64,000 nucleotides of DNA from Adiantum capillus-veneris (taxonomy: Eukaryota > Streptophyta > Polypodiopsida > Polypodiales > Pteridaceae): positions 7,478,026 to 7,542,025 of the forward strand of contig CM043959.1 in the NCBI GenBank assembly GCA_014529385.2. The letters are read 5' to 3'. The translations under genes were made by a program, and so were the position numbers. Shown here piece after piece: positions 22,130 through 34,269 of this stretch; positions within the stretch are counted from its first letter, which is position 1, and each line of letters starts with the position of its first letter. Below the pieces are notes generated by a model that searched no databases, had not been told where the DNA came from, and was given only the letters and a program-made list of their open reading frames with translations.

Positions 22130-24690
22130 TTTCTTTGTGTTCAAAGGTCCGGAGCATTCACTATGTAAAATTTTCCTATATCACGTGCGTTCACTAGAAT
22201 GGATTAAAAGTACCCCTTATAGGCCTTATCTACACATGTTTCTGCAACTTTACAAGAATATAAAATCCCTTCTGTTGAACACATGTGCTATGTTACATAT
22301 ACTTTAGTGAACTCCCCATGTCAACGGCCTCACAAATCCTGTGCACTAAACATTAAACACTAGAAATCGACCAAACAAGGAGCCAATTTTTACTTCCTTG
22401 TGTCCACCTAGTGTTCTTGGGAATGTTTTGGTTAAGCCATTTCTTTGGTATTTGGAACCACATGTGACCCCTATTGTTATAGTATCCAACCAAAGGTTTC
22501 TTGATTGGAAGTTTACATAGGCTCGAGTGGTACATATCTTCTATGTTAACAATGCATGTATCTATAATTTATGTTTAGACTTTCTCTATCCAAATGAGCT
22601 ACATGGTAAAAATAAAATCCGGAATTTAACAGTTAAGTTCACAAGGTGATAACTATTGGTATCATCTTTAACAATACCAAAGAAATAGCTACCAATAGCT
22701 AATGAATAGGGATATTTAAGAAGATTTCATACCAAAAACTTGTCAACACTACTCAAAAAGTTGAAAACTCAAAGGCTTTAAAATATATGTATGATGAAAC
22801 AAGAATCAATAATAAGTCACCCCTATACATAGACACCTCCATCTCAAGTGATCATTTCTCTAATCAAGCTTGGCATATGCATAGTATGGAAGCAATAACA
22901 TGTTGGAAAGCAAGAGTTTAGCTTTCTTAACTTGTGAAACATTGCTAATGATATATATTCAACATCCCCAAATGAGTACATCTTGACAAAGTTTATGATC
23001 CACTTTAATAAGAATAACCATTAATGATTAAACTGAAATCAAAATAGTGCTTGAATTTCTTCAAGGTGGAGTGATTAAGACTTGTGACTTGAATCATCAT
23101 ACAGGCAAATCAAAATATCCATAAAAGTAAACAATATTTCTCTGATTTGTATGAAACTTCAGTAATCTAAATTAAATACTCTCACTCAATGCGACACCAT
23201 TTAACAAAAAAACATATTTATATTGCATTTATAGAGGAATCCAGCCTCATGAAAAATAATTACAAATGGAGACAATGTTGTTGCTGTTAGGCTTCTCTTA
23301 CAAGTATTTGTCTTCCTCATCTAGAGATTCATATACACTTGAGTATTTGTGTGTCTATGACACTAGGGAAGATAGTAGTACTATATGGATAGCTTCTATG
23401 AGAGCTCCTAGAGAGTCCCTATTGGTTCAAGATTCTAAAAAACACCTATTATTCTTATCAAAATCTTTTAACATGGTAGTGAAAGGTTCCTCGAGGAACA
23501 AAAATAAAGTGATTTCCATCTCTGCACATGGTTGCTTGCTCATGTCCTCTTAAAACAAGTTGAATCTGTAAGTAAACAAAAGATTATGTGAGCACAAAGT
23601 TATAAAGTACAAAATGATATCATTCCAATTATCTAATGACAATTATACGAAGAATAAATTACAAGAAAAATCTTTGACGACTCTCCATAGATAACACAAC
23701 TTACTTACATTGTGAGACTCAAATCACATGCTACACAACTATAGATGGCGCACCAAAGCCATCAACAAAATAGCACTACCCAGTGTTATGAGGTGTGAAG
23801 CCTAAACACTGAAAGCCATAAAGAGGTTAATTCTCTCCAGCATGATAAACTTAAAGATGGAGATGATTTAAGCTCTGAATGTAAGCTACAAGGGTAGTTT
23901 TCTTACCATTCTATCTTTATGTTGGAGATGAACCCTTGCAATGCCCACGCGATATTCACACCTCCTATTGTTGTGGTATGCAACTCATGTGAGCTCATGC
24001 TTTTGCCACCTTCGGGAGTAGAGGTTTCCATGTAGTGTGAGTGAATGAAAGTAGAAGGAGTAGAATCTTGTTTCATGTTGTAATGGAGGTGAGAGAAGGG
24101 AGAGGAGCTAGCTTGGTGTGAAACTATGTGGTGGGCAAGGGAAAGAGATGGAGGAGCTTGCTTGGTGCTACAATGGAGGTGGGAGAAAGCTAGCAGAGAG
24201 ATAATGATGGAGTATAGGGGGTGCATGTGGTTGTTGCAGCAATGGAGAGCTTGGAAAAGGGTTTGTAGAGAGAGAAAAACACTTTTTAGCTATAGAATAG
24301 GTTTGGAAAGACTTTGGAGGGTGAAAATGATGTTTTGATTTGTTTTTTTAAAAAATCAATTTTTTGGATTTTTTAGTGCACGTTTTTAACTTTTGAAGGT
24401 CAAAAATAATTTTTTGACCATGAAATAGGTTTGGAGACCTTTTAAGGAGGAAAAACTTGAAATTTGAATTTATTTGAAAATTTGAAATTTTTAGTGTATT
24501 TTTAAATCCGGGCCAAAAAGTGGGGGAAAAGAGGTCAAAGTGGTCCCCCCCCCCTCCCCCTCCCCCTCCTCTTTCCCCTAGCCACCTCCCTTACCTTCTC
24601 ACTAGGTAAGAGGCAATTAAGAGGTGTAAGGCTACCTTGTCCCCCTACTTTTTTGAGGGTATAGAGTGTGTCCACCACCCTCTTCCTATT
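22130..24690. other. Interior and right part of nested element, no gene seen
   Basis: AT-rich. The ORF at 23266-23553 and the minus-strand one at 24226-23903 show no recognisable domain and have no second copy to support them. A C-rich run of CCCCCTCCCC type lies at about 24546-24580. Confidence 0.5.
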
Positions 24691-24753
24691 GGCTAACCTC
24701 TAATTAACCTTAATCCCAAAGGGCCCCTAGAGGGTTCATATTTTTCCCAATGG
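24690..24753 (-). repeat. Right terminal inverted repeat of nested element
   Basis: Reverse complement begins CCATTGGGAAAAATATGAAC and reaches GGGATTAAGGTTAAT, mirroring the left end at 18665. Confidence 0.7.
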
Positions 24754-26010
24754 ATGATCTGTGAACTTATTCAATGGTGATGGAGATGATTCCCCAGCAT
24801 TCTGCTCGTTTATCTCCAGATATGCTCACAAATTCAGGAGCATCTTCCAACTGTGGTTGGCCACATCTTTTCCTAGTGCAAAAAGACATGAGATTCTTAT
24901 CTAACTCGAAATATAGCTTTACTTATCTTGACAAATTTTTCTTGTGTTCACCAACAATGTTACACTTGATCATCTTAGGATTCGTGTATGAATTGACTGC
25001 TTTTGTTGTGGCAGTGTCCTTTGGTTCAACTTTTTCTGCATTTTCTTCGCTTTGATCACCTGCTTCAATTGATGTTGACTCGTATGGCTGTAATATTTCA
25101 CTTTTTGTCTGCAACTGATGAGCATTTTTCGCCTGCATCTGAGTAACCCTTGATCTTAGAAGATCCATTGTACTTTCTAGTAGAATCTGTCTCTTCGGAG
25201 GAGATTTTGGTATTGACTTTTGTGTAGCTTTCTGGTCTCCCATTGACTTTGACTTTTTTGTCACCTGTTCTGGCAGCTTGAGGCTTTGCATCATCTTCAG
25301 ATAGTCTTTTACTTCAGTCGTACCATCCATAGGGGTTTGTACAAGGTCATGATCTTGCTGGTATTCATTACCATGTGCATCTCGATATGCATATGTGATC
25401 TTGATTACATGTAACTGTTTGAATACGATTGAATTTGTCAACTTTTGACTCTGACTTGTGGAGATCAACTGAAACTTCTATCCTTGATGATCTTCATATA
25501 AGCATTTATCCGTAGAGTATGATGGAATCTGGGTCAATAGGAAACTTCCAACAACCATATGATCTTTCAATGGTTTCTGCTTTGAAGGGGTTTGTTGGTT
25601 AAAGGCTCTAGGGCTTCTAACTGGTGTAGCATTTTCGGGTATTAGAGCTGAGCTTGATGGATTTACAGCTCCCCCCTTCCTAGAGGTAAGAGTTTGAAAT
25701 TGTTTGGCTCTGGTTTAATCTCACCTTTTGGGATTATGAGAGTACACTTTGGGTAGCATTGTTGATGTTTAGCATCTGTAAACCTTCTGCATAGTTTGCT
25801 ATGTATCTCCGTAAACATGACAAATTATTCCCCAAGTCAAGCTATAGATAGCACTATCTTTTCCCTAATATTGTCTATCCCATGGGTCTCCTATGATATG
25901 AGCTTCCGTGGTTTCAGGACCCAAGGCATCATAGATGCTAGAGATGATTAACTCTAGCTTAAAAGTTTCAGAATTGATTGCAACCCTTTGAAATGATGAA
26001 AATCTAGGCT
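24754..26010 (-). pseudogene. N-terminal half of the LTR-family polyprotein (minus copy)
   Basis: Minus-strand coding remnant matching 31340-32555 of the plus copy. Its best piece (25468-24923) reads ISTSQSQKLTNSIVFKQLHV and continues with AYRDAHGNEYQQDHDLVQTP, LKMMQSLKLPEQ and a C-terminal PKMIKCNIVGEHKKN. Upstream pieces (about 26010-25480) include YDALGPETTEAHIIGDPWD and LPKV. Downstream, CTRKRCGQPQLEDAPEFVS continues up to the nested insertion at 24753. The family is unknown to me. The order (basic gag-like part, then a retropepsin-like segment) is consistent with a Gag-protease protein. The reading frame has stops. Confidence 0.6.
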
Positions 26011-26099
26011 CTGAATAGCCTAATCTGCAATCCACCATGATTTGTGCCCCTGTTCGTCCAATTGGAAGCTAATTTGCATTGTAATCACTTGCACCTACA

Positions 26100-26700
26100 T
26101 GTTTCTACCATGCAAAATTTTAAAATTTGCCTGCCCCTCAAACGACTTTGAGTTGGTCGTTTTCTTGCTTTTTCGATTGTTCTATTGCTTTTGCGGTTTG
26201 TAATTTTCTTCGCGGTGTTTTTCCTTCTTTTCTATCTCTTTTTGGCTCTTTTGACAACTTTCTTTTTCTTATTATTATCTTTGTGAAATTTTTAATTTTC
26301 TAATTTTTTTGGTATTACTATAATTTTGTTTTGGAAAAGTTTTGACTTTTTGTGAATTTCTATAAATTTTCTACAATTTTTATGCTTTATTTGTGATTTT
26401 TTTATTTTTTGTGATTTGTTTGTGGATTGTTTGAATTTTTTATGATTTCTTATGTATTTTTTATTTTTATTTTGAATTTTTTATGTGTATCTCTATTTTA
26501 TTGTAATTTTTAAAAAACCCTTTTTTATTTTTTATGTGTTTTTCATTTTTTATGAACTTTTTGGTATGTTTTTTAATAATAATTTTCCAAATCTTTTTTA
26601 TTTTGGATTTTTGAACAAAATTTTTATTGTTTTTAATGTGTTTTTTAATATTATTATTTTAAAATATATATATTTTTAAAAAAAAATATTTTTTTAACTT
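26100..26700. repeat. T-rich low-complexity stretch
   Basis: About 600 bp dominated by T on the plus strand (A-rich in the element's sense), forming TTTTTTATTTT-like text. No gene. Confidence 0.8.
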
Positions 26701-26895
26701 AACCTTACTAAACTAACCTAACCAAACTAACGCTCACGAGATGGCAGCAATGTGGACTTCCATGTCATCTGCAGCACTGATTGTGCGTGGACAGCGAGGA
26801 GGCCCGAGGGTAGCCATTGAAGGCGGGGGACTGGAGTTGCAGAGCGTGACTCGCGAGCGAGAAGGAGAGTGAGAGAGAAGACGCACTAGAGAGTG

Positions 26896-26997
<102 letters not shown>

Positions 26998-27302
26998 CGT
27001 GTGGGCTCAAGGCTGCAGAGACAGCGGGGCAGGACAGCAGGCTCAACAGTTTTCGAGTCTACGTTAGCAGTACGCGGCAGCAGGACATCGGCAGGCACGA
27101 GCGGAATGAGACAAGAGAGAGAAAGCGTGACTGGTGCTTACTGTCAGCGAAGCAGAGGGGAGTGGGAGAGTACGACAAGGCTCTTTGTTGGGAACAGACA
27201 AAAGAGAGAGGAAGGGCACGCACTGGCAAAGGCAGAGAGAGAAAGAGGGAGTGTGAGGGGGAGGTGACATAGAGCAAATATTCGCGATTTTTGGGAGGGG
27301 AG

Positions 27303-27304
<2 letters not shown>

Positions 27305-27383
<79 letters not shown>
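27305..27383. repeat. (GA)n microsatellite
   Basis: About 39 GA units. It is flanked on both sides by related text: GAGGTGACATAGAGCAAAT at 27260 and GAGGTGAGATAGAGTAAAT at 27382. Confidence 0.97.
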
Positions 27384-27385
<2 letters not shown>

Positions 27386-27389
27386 GAGA

Positions 27390-29078
27390 TAGAGTAAATA
27401 ATTGTGCTTTTGCAGTGGGGGAAGAGTGAGAGTTAGAGAGAGAGTGAGAGTGGGATTGGAGGGTGTTCACGCAGAGAGAGAAGAAGAAGAAGAGTATTTG
27501 TCGACGAAAACTATCCCGACGAACCGTAAAGATCTTATCCAACGTGGAGATTTTATGCACCAAAATGAATGGGCATCGAAGCTCGAACCGGGTTTTCTTT
27601 TAGATTATTCAATCCTCCTAAAAGACCAAAAATAGGTCAAAAATCACTCGAAAATCCAAAAATTGCCAAAAGAGTTCAAAAATTTTCCAAAAAAGTCTAG
27701 CAATCTAAGAAAATCATTGAAAATCACAACCGGGCACTTTTGATGTGCAAAAGCACATCAAAAATAGCAGTTCTTATCGAAAATACAATTTACAACCACA
27801 CAATCATCAACCCAGTCCCTGGAAATAGTAGAACACCCAAAATTTGACGAACATAAACCCAAATGCGCTCGAAATCAATCCGTCAACACACATTCAATAC
27901 AGCTCCTAAAGATCGCAAGATATCAATTTTTTTATGGAATTAAGCAAAAATTAGCAAAAAAAAATACCAAAAATTTACAAAAATTATCCAAAACAATACC
28001 CAAAGGTTTTTTGAAAATTCTCCACACATGGGGGATTAGTGCAGCCAAATAAAATCACAAAAAGCACATCAATTCAATTGCCAATTAATTTGATCAATAA
28101 AATCCAACCTAGCCAATTAAATCGACAAAATTAGGTCAAAATTTGACGCAATTGAAGTGTGTAAATCCCTGTTTTGAGCTCAAAAACGCAGCAATTAACC
28201 ATTACACACATCAAACATGCAATCAAAAATTGTTAAGCACTTTTTAGGCACACACACACTAATAATTGGCAGTTTTTACCAACCTTTAGGTGCGCGCACA
28301 AAAGGGTTAATCTTGTCAAAATTACAATGTGATTTCACAAATCTCTAGTTGGGCATGACCACAACACAAATCAATAATCAAAATTGAAAAATCATTAAGC
28401 ACACATTGATTTTTAGGTGCACAAACAAGGGCAAGATAGTGCACACACACCTAAAGATAGGCATACACACACTCAATTAGAATGCACACACACTTGATTT
28501 TAGTGCACACACACTTGCAATTGACCATCCAAGCATGCAATTAGATCAATTGGACACACAATTAGCAAGGCACATTCACCAATTAGCAATTGAACTTATT
28601 AATTTCATATGTCACCAAATCTGTAAAATTTCAACATTATAACGGCATGAAAACGAACGGCATGATCCAAAAATTTCATAGCATCATAGCATCAACATTG
28701 CATTGCAATAACATAGCATCAACATTAAATTGCATCATGGTGGAGTCTCTACACAATTCTACACATCTTTAGATTCTAGGGAGGTTGAGAATACCACTTT
28801 GATTACCTTTCCATTGAAGATCGATGAACGGTTGAAAGCTCGAATCCCTCATAGCAAATTAGTGTGTAAGTTAGCAAAAGCTAGTGAATGAGCAAGGGAT
28901 TAGTGTGAAATTAGAGTGTATAAATACACAATTGGCAAGATACAGTGACAATTAGGGGAAAATGGACACATTGCTTCATGCACACACATCCAAAATCCAC
29001 AATTACATAAACATACAAGTGAAATTAGTGAGGAAACACATCCGATTATGCCACAATTACACTAACTTAGCCCATCCT
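27390..29078 (-). other. 5' leader of the minus-strand element, no gene seen
   Basis: 1.7 kb of A-rich non-coding sequence downstream of the primer site in the element's sense. It includes repeated CACACACACTTGATT-like stretches (28430-28520) and a CATAGCATCAACATT direct repeat (about 28684 and 28714). Confidence 0.55.
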
Positions 29079-29095
29079 CCCCGACAGCGGCACCA
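29079..29095 (-). other. Primer binding site, tRNA-Asp type
   Basis: On the minus strand TGGTGCCGCTGTCGGGG starts two bases inside the 5' LTR. This matches the 3' end of plant tRNA-Asp (complement TGGCGCCGTTGCCGGGG) with three mismatches. Plant Athila/Tat-type gypsy elements commonly use this primer class. Confidence 0.85.
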
Positions 29096-29097
29096 AA

Positions 29098-30019
29098 TGT
29101 TGGGAGGTTTTCATTATTGCATAGCTCAAATGACCAACAAAATTATCAATCCGAAGGGATGAGCTACCCGGCTAGGGTATGGAAACACTCACACGATTAG
29201 TGAACTAATCATGGCAACACGAATGGTTGACTCTACGAGGTGAGTTTTTCGGCCTATGGAGGAGCTAAACCACAATGAAGGGCAATCTCCACATCCACTT
29301 CTCTTCACCTCCAATCAACCCATTCACACACACTAACGATTGCAAGATGCACAGAACACTAATCCTATCATGTAACACACTAATCACAAGCACACACACA
29401 TAGATCTATCGAGCACCACACTCCGATCAAACCTACATGCACACACAAGAAAAAGAGGGAAATCACCCAAGATTAGAGAGGGATTAACCACTAATTAGCT
29501 ACAATCTAACTAATCAAAGCATCATAGGCAATCACAAGAAGCATGAGAGAGACATAGTGAAAGAGAATTAAGCATCGATTAGTGTTAATCAAGTCACATG
29601 AGCAAGGAGAAACTCAAGGATTCCATAGCCACACACCTCAAGAGCTCTCACCAAAGAGTTCTCTTAACAAATGAGCTTGAGAACCCTAATTTATTTTACA
29701 CACTGCCTTACATACCCAGGGTAAAAATATGCAATGTTCGGGCATCCAAGGCCTTTAGGGCTCCACCACTTACTGAATCTACTATCTAGGAACACTAACT
29801 GACCTGTTCTTTACAGATTGGAATTCCCATTGAGCCTGTAACACATTAAAAATATTACAATGGCTTGAAATAAATCGGGAATTAATACATTACCATTTCG
29901 AGAAAATGTGAAAAATGTGTAACTCCAATCTTCACTGCTTTTTTATGTTGATCTTCGATTGCATCCGTAGGTCTTTGGTCTTTAGCAGCTCTTGCTAACT
30001 GACGTTGACTCAGTTAACA
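29098..30019 (-). repeat. 5' LTR of the minus-strand element (LTR B)
   Basis: 922-bp LTR, TGTTGGGAGG to TTAACA on the plus strand, co-linear with 14887-15793. The differences are mainly transitions and short indels, such as an extra TAGCTACAATCTAACTAA near 29498 that LTR A lacks. Confidence 0.93.
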
Positions 30020-30024
30020 GTCAC
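30020..30024. repeat. Target site duplication GTCAC, right
   Basis: Matches 14882-14886 and directly abuts the LTR end. Confidence 0.9.
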
Positions 30025-30189
30025 CATGCAATTCTTTCAAGTCCCAGACAGAGAACAACGAATCAAATCTAAGAAAACATTACATGCACTTAAAGACCGC
30101 CTCGCCAGTCGTCAACCTGAAGACTACTTCAGTCCATGAAGCTGTGTCAAGGGAGAAAATGTTCTGAATTATTCTAGTATGAAGGGTTC

Positions 30190-30705
30190 GGGCTGATTCA
30201 TAACGTTTTGTGAGTTATGACTAAAACAGTGTTCCTACCGCCTCTATGACATGACACAAAAAGCACTTTTGATGCACACATGTGATCATAAACACATAGT
30301 GTGCATAAATCATGGGGAAACTTCATACATACTTGATTAATCTATACATGCACTCGTTTACGAAAAAACAATCGCCAAGACGGTAACTACTCAGAAAAAC
30401 TATATATAGAGAGAGATGATGATGGCTATGGAGTTTAGAGCTTCTCACCGTGCTTTAGAATCGATTAGGGATTGTCGAAAGGCTTCTCACTTTGCCACAA
30501 TAGAGCGGTGATGAGAGCTACTAGAGGTTTTCACCATGAGAGTTTCCGGAGAGCGCGTACATCATGAAATGAGATAGGAGATACTAAAGAGAATATTCTT
30601 CTTCTTCTTCTTCTTCTTCTTCTTCTTCTTCTTCTTCTTCCCATACACGAGAGAGAAGAGCTTATGGAGATGGTGATGAAGAGCTTGCACCACTCCATTA
30701 ATAGA
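30190..30705 (+). repeat. Dispersed repeat R2, plus copy
   Basis: Non-coding repeat related to the reverse complement of about 46400-47000. Shared blocks include AAAACAGTGTTCCTACC (30213), AAAAAGCACTTTTG (30260) and GAAGATGGTGATGAAGA-like text (30666), in the same order. A (CTT)n run lies at 30600-30640. It may be an LTR of another element, but no ends were defined. It occupies the place where a 5' LTR of the next element would be expected. Confidence 0.55.
30600..30640. repeat. (CTT)n microsatellite
   Basis: About 13 CTT units. The Lys/Arg-run ORFs on the minus strand here are artefacts. Confidence 0.95.
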
Positions 30706-30706
30706 T

Positions 30707-31260
30707 ATGTATAGCCTTGCGGTAGTAGACGCAACAGACGGCATTGAAAACTTGTCACTTTTAATGCAATCAGATGATTTTGCATTACCATTAGAAGCAC
30801 CAGTAAAAGCACTGCAAGTTCAAAATCAGCATAAAGATGCACAGGCACCTAAAAAGCTTAAAATCGATTCTTTGAACAACAAATTCCTGCATGAATTTAG
30901 TAAAGGTGTCAAGATATCACCAAAGGTTGAAAACACTGTTAAATTTGCAAATGATTTTGCATTCACTGTCACAAGTGTGCAATCATTCACGAGTCTAAGG
31001 TACACATCAAACAGAATGCTATTAGCTTTGTATAGGACCCATAAGTCATATACACACTATGTAGACCAAAAAGGGCAATTGTACAGAAAGGATCAACCAG
31101 TGTTTGAATGACCCACATACCATCTCATAGAAGTGCGTCGAGTGATAGATCAGAAAGGATGGTTCATTTCAGAGGAAAGAATCTATTATAGCCCATCCTA
31201 TCTAGAGCTGAAGGATATTAACCGAGTGAACCTAGAAAACTGTTAAGAGCCAAACTCTCC
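30707..31260 (+). pseudogene. N-terminal coding part of plus copy, unrecognised
   Basis: A 134-codon open stretch (30707-31111) followed, after one stop, by PTYHLIEVRRVIDQKGWFIS and SYLELKDINRVNLENC up to about 31245. The text YVDQKGQLYRKDQPVFE and the following RVIDQKGWFISEE look like two related short motifs. The minus copy does not carry this segment in the corresponding place, so it is either specific to this copy or lost there. No family recognised. Confidence 0.4.
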
Positions 31261-31339
31261 TCCATCGGGAATCAAGCTTCGACATTGTGACCAAACGAAC
31301 ATATACTTTGACCAAACGGTCGTAGAAATAGACGAGAGC

Positions 31340-34040
31340 CTAGCATCTATGATGCCTTGGGTCATGAAACCACAGAAGCTCATATCATAGAAAACCCATG
31401 GGATAGACAATATCAGGGCAAAGATAATGCTTTCTACATCTTGACTAGGGGAAAATTTGTCATGTTTCTCGAAGATACATAGGAAACTATGTAGAATGTT
31501 TGAAGATACCAAATGTCAATAGTGCTACCCAAAGTGTAACTTCACAACCCCAAAAGGTGAGACTAAACCAAAGCCAAACAACTTTGAACTCTTACAATGA
31601 AGCAGGCTATAGTGATCACCCTAGGAAGGGGGGAGCTGCAAATCCTCAAGCTCAGCTTATGTACCAGAAAATGCTACACTAGTTAGAATCCCTAAAGCCT
31701 TTAACCAACAGACCTCTTCAAAGCAGAAACCATTGAAAGGTCATATGGTTGTTGGAAGTTTCCAATTGACCCAAATTCCATCAGAATCAGCAAACAAATG
31801 CCTCTATGAAGATCATCAAGGACGGAAGTTTCATCTAATCTCCACCAGCCAAAGTAAAAAATCGACAAATACAATAGTGTTCAAACAGCTACATGTGATC
31901 AAGCTCACATATGCATATCAAGATGCACATGGTAACGAATATCAGCAAGACCGTGACCTTGTACAAACCCATACGGATGGCCCGCCGACTGAAGTCAAAG
32001 ACTATCTAAAGATGATGCAAAGCCTCAAGCTGCAAGAATAGGTGACAAAAAAGTCAAATTCAATGAAAGCTAAAGTCCAAAACGCTACACAAAGGTCACC
32101 ACCAAAATCTCCTCCGAAGAGACAGATTCTGTCACAAAGTACAATGGATCTATTAAGGTCAAAGGTTACTTAGATGCAGGTAGACAATGCTCAACAATTG
32201 CAAAAAGGTGCAGTATTACTGCCAATGAACTCGACATCAATTGAAGCAGGTGATCAAAGCAAAGAAAATGCAGATAAAGCTCAACCAAAGGACACTACCA
32301 CAACAAAAGCAGTCAATTTAGACACGAATCCTAAGATGATCAAGTGCAACATTGTTAATGAAAATGAAGAAAAGCTGTCAAAACAGAAGTAAAGCTAGAT
32401 TTTCAGTTAGACAAGAACCTTATGTCTTTTTGCACTTGGAAAAGATGTGGCCAAACACAACTAGAAGATGCTCCTGAATTTGTGAGCATATCAAAAAACA
32501 AACGAGTAGAATGCTGGGGAATCATCTCCACCACCATTGAAGTAAGTTCACAAATCATCATAGCTCAATTTTATGTCATCACAGCAAAAGATATGCCAGA
32601 CAACATCATAATGGGAATGCCAATGGCCCAAAAGATGTCAAAGATACAAAATTCAAACTTCACGGAGTCATCGAAGACAACAAAGAAGGAAGATCAAGAT
32701 TGGTCACCCGCGGACGACACTACAAAGTCCTCAAGCACAGTTACAATGGAGATTGATATCAGAGAAAATCTTATTGAAGATGATTCATCTCCATCAATCA
32801 AAACTTCAGAAGAGCTTAAAGCAAATCAGGCAATAGCAAGTGCATATCAAACAGAGCAAAGAGAAACCATAATTGATATTGAGCAGAGAATGACACCAAA
32901 GCCAGAAGTAAAGAAGAACAAAGTTGCAGAAAACCAAGAAAATATGAGAAGTCCACAAATCCAAACATTGCCAGTCGAATCAACCAATGTAAGTTAGATT
33001 GGAAAGCACAGTCTCAAGTCACCCTCCATAGAGACACAGTTAGATCAAGATGAGACCATGGCAAAAGCAGGACAAAGATCTTCAATAGAACAAAAAATTA
33101 CAGATTCAGAATTGCAGAAGTCACAAGGATCAAATATAAATCTTACAGACAAAGGTAAAGCTAAAGTGGAACTTCCACTGATTAGCAAAGAAGATGTGAC
33201 AACATATGCTTCTACATCAAAGAACCCCCGTACATCAGCTTCTTCAAGCAAGTCAGGCTTTCAAAACTTCAAGTCAAATGCTGACCCAATTGAAACCGAA
33301 AAAGCAAAGATATTTCAGCCAAAGTACTCAAGAAAGCAAAGAAAAGTCAAGCAAGTGTTTGTTCCGAGCAGTTTAGTCAAAGTCAATGATCCAGTTTGGA
33401 TTAAGGATGAAAAATCAACACAGAAAGACAAACACATGGGATGGATAGCATCAGAATGGAGCTTAAAAGCACAGGAAAACTATGTAAGTAACAGACAGAT
33501 ATGGGTACCAAAACCGTAAATAAGGGCATATGAAGTAACATCAAGTCCCTCCCAAGGAAGAAGGTCCATTAGGTATCAACCTCGACAATATCCTAGGATA
33601 CCTAAGAAGAAGGTATACAACAGAACAACATCAAAGTATGCTAAAGTCAACCACAACTCTCAAGAGGATACAAAAAAAAAGATGGATCTCAAATAATTTT
33701 CCTCTTGGACAAGGATTTTACACAAGTTATACAAAGATTTGGCTACCAGTCAACCACAAGCCCCATTGCAACTACACCAAACCTGCACGAAGATCTCAAG
33801 AACTCAACAAAACCTAGAGCAAAGCAAAGTCAACAAAGGAGATACAAAGGTCATCAAAAGATTTGGATTCCAAAGTCTTCCAATGCTCCTAGTCAAAAGC
33901 CAGATGTCGATAGCCAATAGCGGCCTACAACAACATCAAAGATTCCTATCAATAGGACTACTTGGAGAATCAAACGGATAATGGAGTCTTCACAGTCAAG
34001 AGAAGGATAACCCAACCAACAAGAATGCAGATTCAAAGAT
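31340..34040 (+). pseudogene. LTR-family polyprotein (plus copy), Gag-protease-like
   Basis: Open pieces at 31500-31682, 31733-32041, 32174-32392, 32422-32997, 33058-33519 and 33705-33981 correspond in order to the minus copy. The region at 32422-32640 resembles the second half of a retropepsin: IIIAQFYVITAKDMPDNIIM then GMPMAQ, the hydrophobic strand plus the I-I-x-G-M-P end. The catalytic D-T/S-G is not visible upstream. The 33300-33520 segment is basic (PKYSRKQRKVKQVFVP) and the last 150 residues carry repeated IWxPK motifs (QIWVPKP, KIWLP, KIWIPKS). No polymerase or integrase follows before the polypurine tract. Family unknown. Conservation between the two copies is the best evidence of past coding. 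Confidence 0.6.
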
Positions 34041-34269
34041 GATAAAATAGGTATGGCAAAAGAAACCTTCAATGCCAACTTGGTCCTTCACTAATCCTCT
34101 TTTTGAGGATTCAAGCTTACTTTTACTTGAAGAAATATTTGCAGTAAGCACAAGAATGTGAAAATTCAAGTCGCCAAGGTGCAAAAAACACTCTTTGGCA
34201 TAGTCAGAGTCGGGCTGTTGAGCCATAAAATGAGCAAAGCATTAGTTCCATAGCTTCAAGTCATATTAA

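Larger units (their letters stand above)
18665..24753. mobile_element. Nested DNA element with terminal inverted repeats
   Basis: 6.09-kb insertion located by comparison with the uninterrupted sister sequence at about 32545-32565: the minus copy reads GAGCTATG, then 6.1 kb, then ATGATCTGTGAAC where the sister is contiguous. The two ends are inverted repeats of each other: left CATTAGAAGAAATATGGAC, right (reverse complement) CATTGGGAAAAATATGAAC. Both continue to a shared GGGATTAAGG block about 40-60 bp in. The interior has polypyrimidine runs, a 324-bp tandem array with hairpins (21213-22010) and poly-C (22109-22129), but no recognised transposase. Size and inverted termini suggest a non-autonomous DNA transposon. 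The superfamily is undetermined, because no unambiguous target duplication is visible. Breakpoints are good to a few bases. Confidence 0.75.

Noticed and set aside
18660-24760. ATG as a 3-bp target duplication of the nested element
   Set aside because: ATG occurs at both junctions, but the uninterrupted sister site already contains ATGATG, so the repeat cannot be assigned to insertion.
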